DNA from: Lachnospiraceae bacterium
GTDB taxonomy: Bacteria; Bacillota; Clostridia; Lachnospirales; Lachnospiraceae
DNA: 8,351 bases
Reading direction: 5' to 3'
Assembly: GCA_017958465.1 (NCBI GenBank)
Contig: JAGDCQ010000270.1
Coordinates: 1 to 8,351 of the forward strand
Every line of letters starts with the position of its first letter. The first letter of the stretch is position 1. This document shows, piece after piece, positions 6,590 through 8,351 of the stretch. The position numbers and the translations under genes are program-made. Under the pieces are notes generated by a model. That model saw only the letters and a program-made list of their open reading frames with translations, was not told where the DNA came from and ran no database searches.

Positions 6590-8351
6590 ATGAAAAGTAA
6601 GAAACAAAGTGTCGCAAAACAGAGAAAAGAAGCGCTGCGGAGCGGAAATATCCCGGAGGATATCCGCAAGCAGTTTGAAGACGAGATAAAGAAACGCAGA
6701 AGGATCGCGCTGATAAGCGTGATCGCTGCGGTCCTTGCCCTCGGCATTTTTGCGCTCCTTTATGCGGGTGTTCCGGCGATCAACATCAAACGCCGGGCGC
6801 TTTACGGGACCAAAGATGCGGTCAAAACCGTTTCGACACCGATAGAGATAGAAGATAATGAAGTGCTTGTCGGGGAAGACGGGGATCTGAGGCTCTATAT
6901 AAATCCCAAAACCCTGATATTCAGGGTCAAGAACGCCCAGACAAACAGCGAATGGCGGTCATCCCTTAAGGGCGCTGCGGCAGGTGCCGATACGGCGCTG
7001 CTCTCCTTGAGCTACCTTGGAAAAGACAATGTGCTTTATGAGTGGAACACGGATACCTACTGTACGCAGATAGGCACCTACAGCCTCGGGCAGATCGAGA
7101 ACGGCGTCATGATCTCCATGGACGTTAACGAAGGCGAATCCAACCGCTTCTACGAGTATCTCCCCAGGAAGATGTCTGTTGAACGCTACGAGCAGTTCTT
7201 TGCTCCCGGGATCAAGAAGCTTTTTGAGGACGGGAAGATCTCGGAAGATGAGTTTGAACGCTACGAGCTGGCCCTGTCCATCGTATACAGCCGAAGCATC
7301 CTTGAAGAGTGCTACGCCGTGACTTACGTCGGAAACCCGCCGGCTTCCGCTTCCAGACAGCTAATAGAAGTTTCAAAGCTTTTGGGCTACACCCATGAAA
7401 TGCTTGAGGATGATGCAAAGACCTTTGGTTTTTCCATCGCGGAAGTGCAGGTTGCAAGGTTCAAGCTCAATATGTACATCCAGCTGAAGGACGGCGACCT
7501 TGTTGTACGTGTTCCGAGCAATGAAGTAGAAAACCTGAACGACTTCTTCGTGCTCCAGAATGTAAAGGTGCTCCCGAACTTCGGTTCCTGTACACCAAAG
7601 CAGCAGGAGACAGGCTACTTCCTGGTTCCGGACGGCGCAGGCGCACTTATTAAGCTTAACACCTTCAAGACCGGCCTTCCAAACTACAGACGCGCAGTCT
7701 ACGATAACGACTTCTTCTCGGATTATTACTATATGTCCGAGTACGGCGAAGAGCTGATGATGCCTGTGTTTGGCGCTATCTACGGCGAGCTTGGAGATGA
7801 AAAGCAGAGCTTCCTTGCGATAATAGAAGAGGGTGCCGAAACCTCCTTCATATATGCCGGCCTTGCAGGCACAGGGGATGAAGGCGCCAAAACAAATTAT
7901 ATCTACGCCTCATTCGATACTGTGCAGTACACGAGTGCAAAGGTTTACGGGGCTTACAGCGAAAACGTCACAAGCTACCTTGTAAAGTCCCCCTACGTGA
8001 ATGTAAATTACACCATCCGCTACAAGTTCTTCGAGAATAAAAAGAGCTACTACGATATGGCGGTGGCCTACAGGGATCAGATCCTTAAAGAAAGCGGGAA
8101 GACGCTGTCCTTCGATACCAAAGAAAGGCTTTACCTTGATGTTATCGGAAGCCTGGATATTACGGACCACTTCCTTGGGATACCATACAGCCGCACCATC
8201 TCCATGACAAAGTACAAGGAGCTGGAGGAGATCCTTAAAAAACTCTCGGGTTACAATATGACCGTGAGCTACAACGGTATCATAAACGGCGGCTTAAACA
8301 ACACGGTAGGCACAAAAGCAAAGCCTGTTTCGATGCTTGGGTCCGCAAAGG
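6590..8351 (+). CDS. DUF5696-domain membrane-anchored extracellular protein (3' partial)
   Basis: The frame stays open to the right edge; 587 residues are visible and the C-terminus is missing. A charged cytoplasmic stretch (residues 1-38, ending KKRRR) is followed by one membrane helix at about 39-60 with no clear cleavage site, so the rest should be outside and anchored. The call rests on recognisable DUF5696-like stretches: LVPDGAGALIKLN (345-357), an RRAVYDNDFF segment, MPVFGAIYG, FLAIIEEGAETSFIYAGL, and LYLDVIGSLDITDHFLGIPY (514-533). Between about 185 and 290 the sequence is rich in helix and charge, before the strand-rich part begins. The family is named from its domain, not from a known activity. 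It follows YIP1 by 21 bases, and as I recall the two families often occur together beside CUT1 transporters. A glycan-active or glycan-binding role is possible but not shown. Confidence 0.85.
   Translation, partial: MKSKKQSVAKQRKEALRSGNIPEDIRKQFEDEIKKRRRIALISVIAAVLALGIFALLYAGVPAINIKRRALYGTKDAVKTVSTPIEIEDNEVLVGEDGDLRLYINPKTLIFRVKNAQTNSEWRSSLKGAAAGADTALLSLSYLGKDNVLYEWNTDTYCTQIGTYSLGQIENGVMISMDVNEGESNRFYEYLPRKMSVERYEQFFAPGIKKLFEDGKISEDEFERYELALSIVYSRSILEECYAVTYVGNPPASASRQLIEVSKLLGYTHEMLEDDAKTFGFSIAEVQVARFKLNMYIQLKDGDLVVRVPSNEVENLNDFFVLQNVKVLPNFGSCTPKQQETGYFLVPDGAGALIKLNTFKTGLPNYRRAVYDNDFFSDYYYMSEYGEELMMPVFGAIYGELGDEKQSFLAIIEEGAETSFIYAGLAGTGDEGAKTNYIYASFDTVQYTSAKVYGAYSENVTSYLVKSPYVNVNYTIRYKFFENKKSYYDMAVAYRDQILKESGKTLSFDTKERLYLDVIGSLDITDHFLGIPYSRTISMTKYKELEEILKKLSGYNMTVSYNGIINGGLNNTVGTKAKPVSMLGSAK

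Overview
The window holds one tightly packed, single-direction (+) gene cluster that is open at both edges. All of it reads as part of one carbohydrate-uptake operon. Six genes are present in this order: a very large modular extracellular sugar-binding protein (5' end cut off), two CUT1-type ABC permeases (MalF-like, then MalG-like), an exported NHL-propeller/TPR protein with a C-terminal membrane anchor, a five-helix YIP1-family membrane protein, and a DUF5696-type membrane-anchored protein (3' end cut off). Gaps between genes are 5 to 21 bases, nearly every start has a purine-rich ribosome binding site, and no terminator or internal promoter is visible, so co-transcription is likely. The promoter must lie left of the window.

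The organism is most likely a Gram-positive Firmicute, with a Clostridia relative (Lachnospiraceae or similar, possibly gut or rumen) my best guess. This rests on strong AAAGGAG-type ribosome binding sites, moderate GC, Gram-positive style signal peptides and anchors, and gene families that I recall from Paenibacillaceae and Lachnospiraceae. It is inferred from style and gene content, not from a marker gene.

Layout: 2-2467 is the binding protein, with two beta-sandwich sugar-binding-like modules, a helical linker and a C-terminal family 1 solute-binding domain. 2488-3429 and 3444-4346 are the two permeases. 4352-5872 is the NHL/TPR protein. 5891-6568 is the YIP1 protein. 6590 to the right edge is the DUF5696 protein. 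No stretch longer than about 25 bases lacks a gene. No RNA gene, mobile element, CRISPR array or attachment site was seen.

Together, the binding protein and permeases give two of the three parts of a CUT1 importer. No ATPase is encoded here, so a shared MsmK/MalK-type ATPase elsewhere, or one beyond the edges, is presumably used. The last three genes are not classical transporter parts. By predicted topology, two of them (NHL/TPR and DUF5696) place large domains outside the cell on a single membrane helix, and YIP1 is buried in the membrane. The most interesting reading is that they form an accessory surface complex that captures or processes a complex glycan for the importer. That is inference: the substrate cannot be read from the sequence, and DUF5696 has no established function that I know of.
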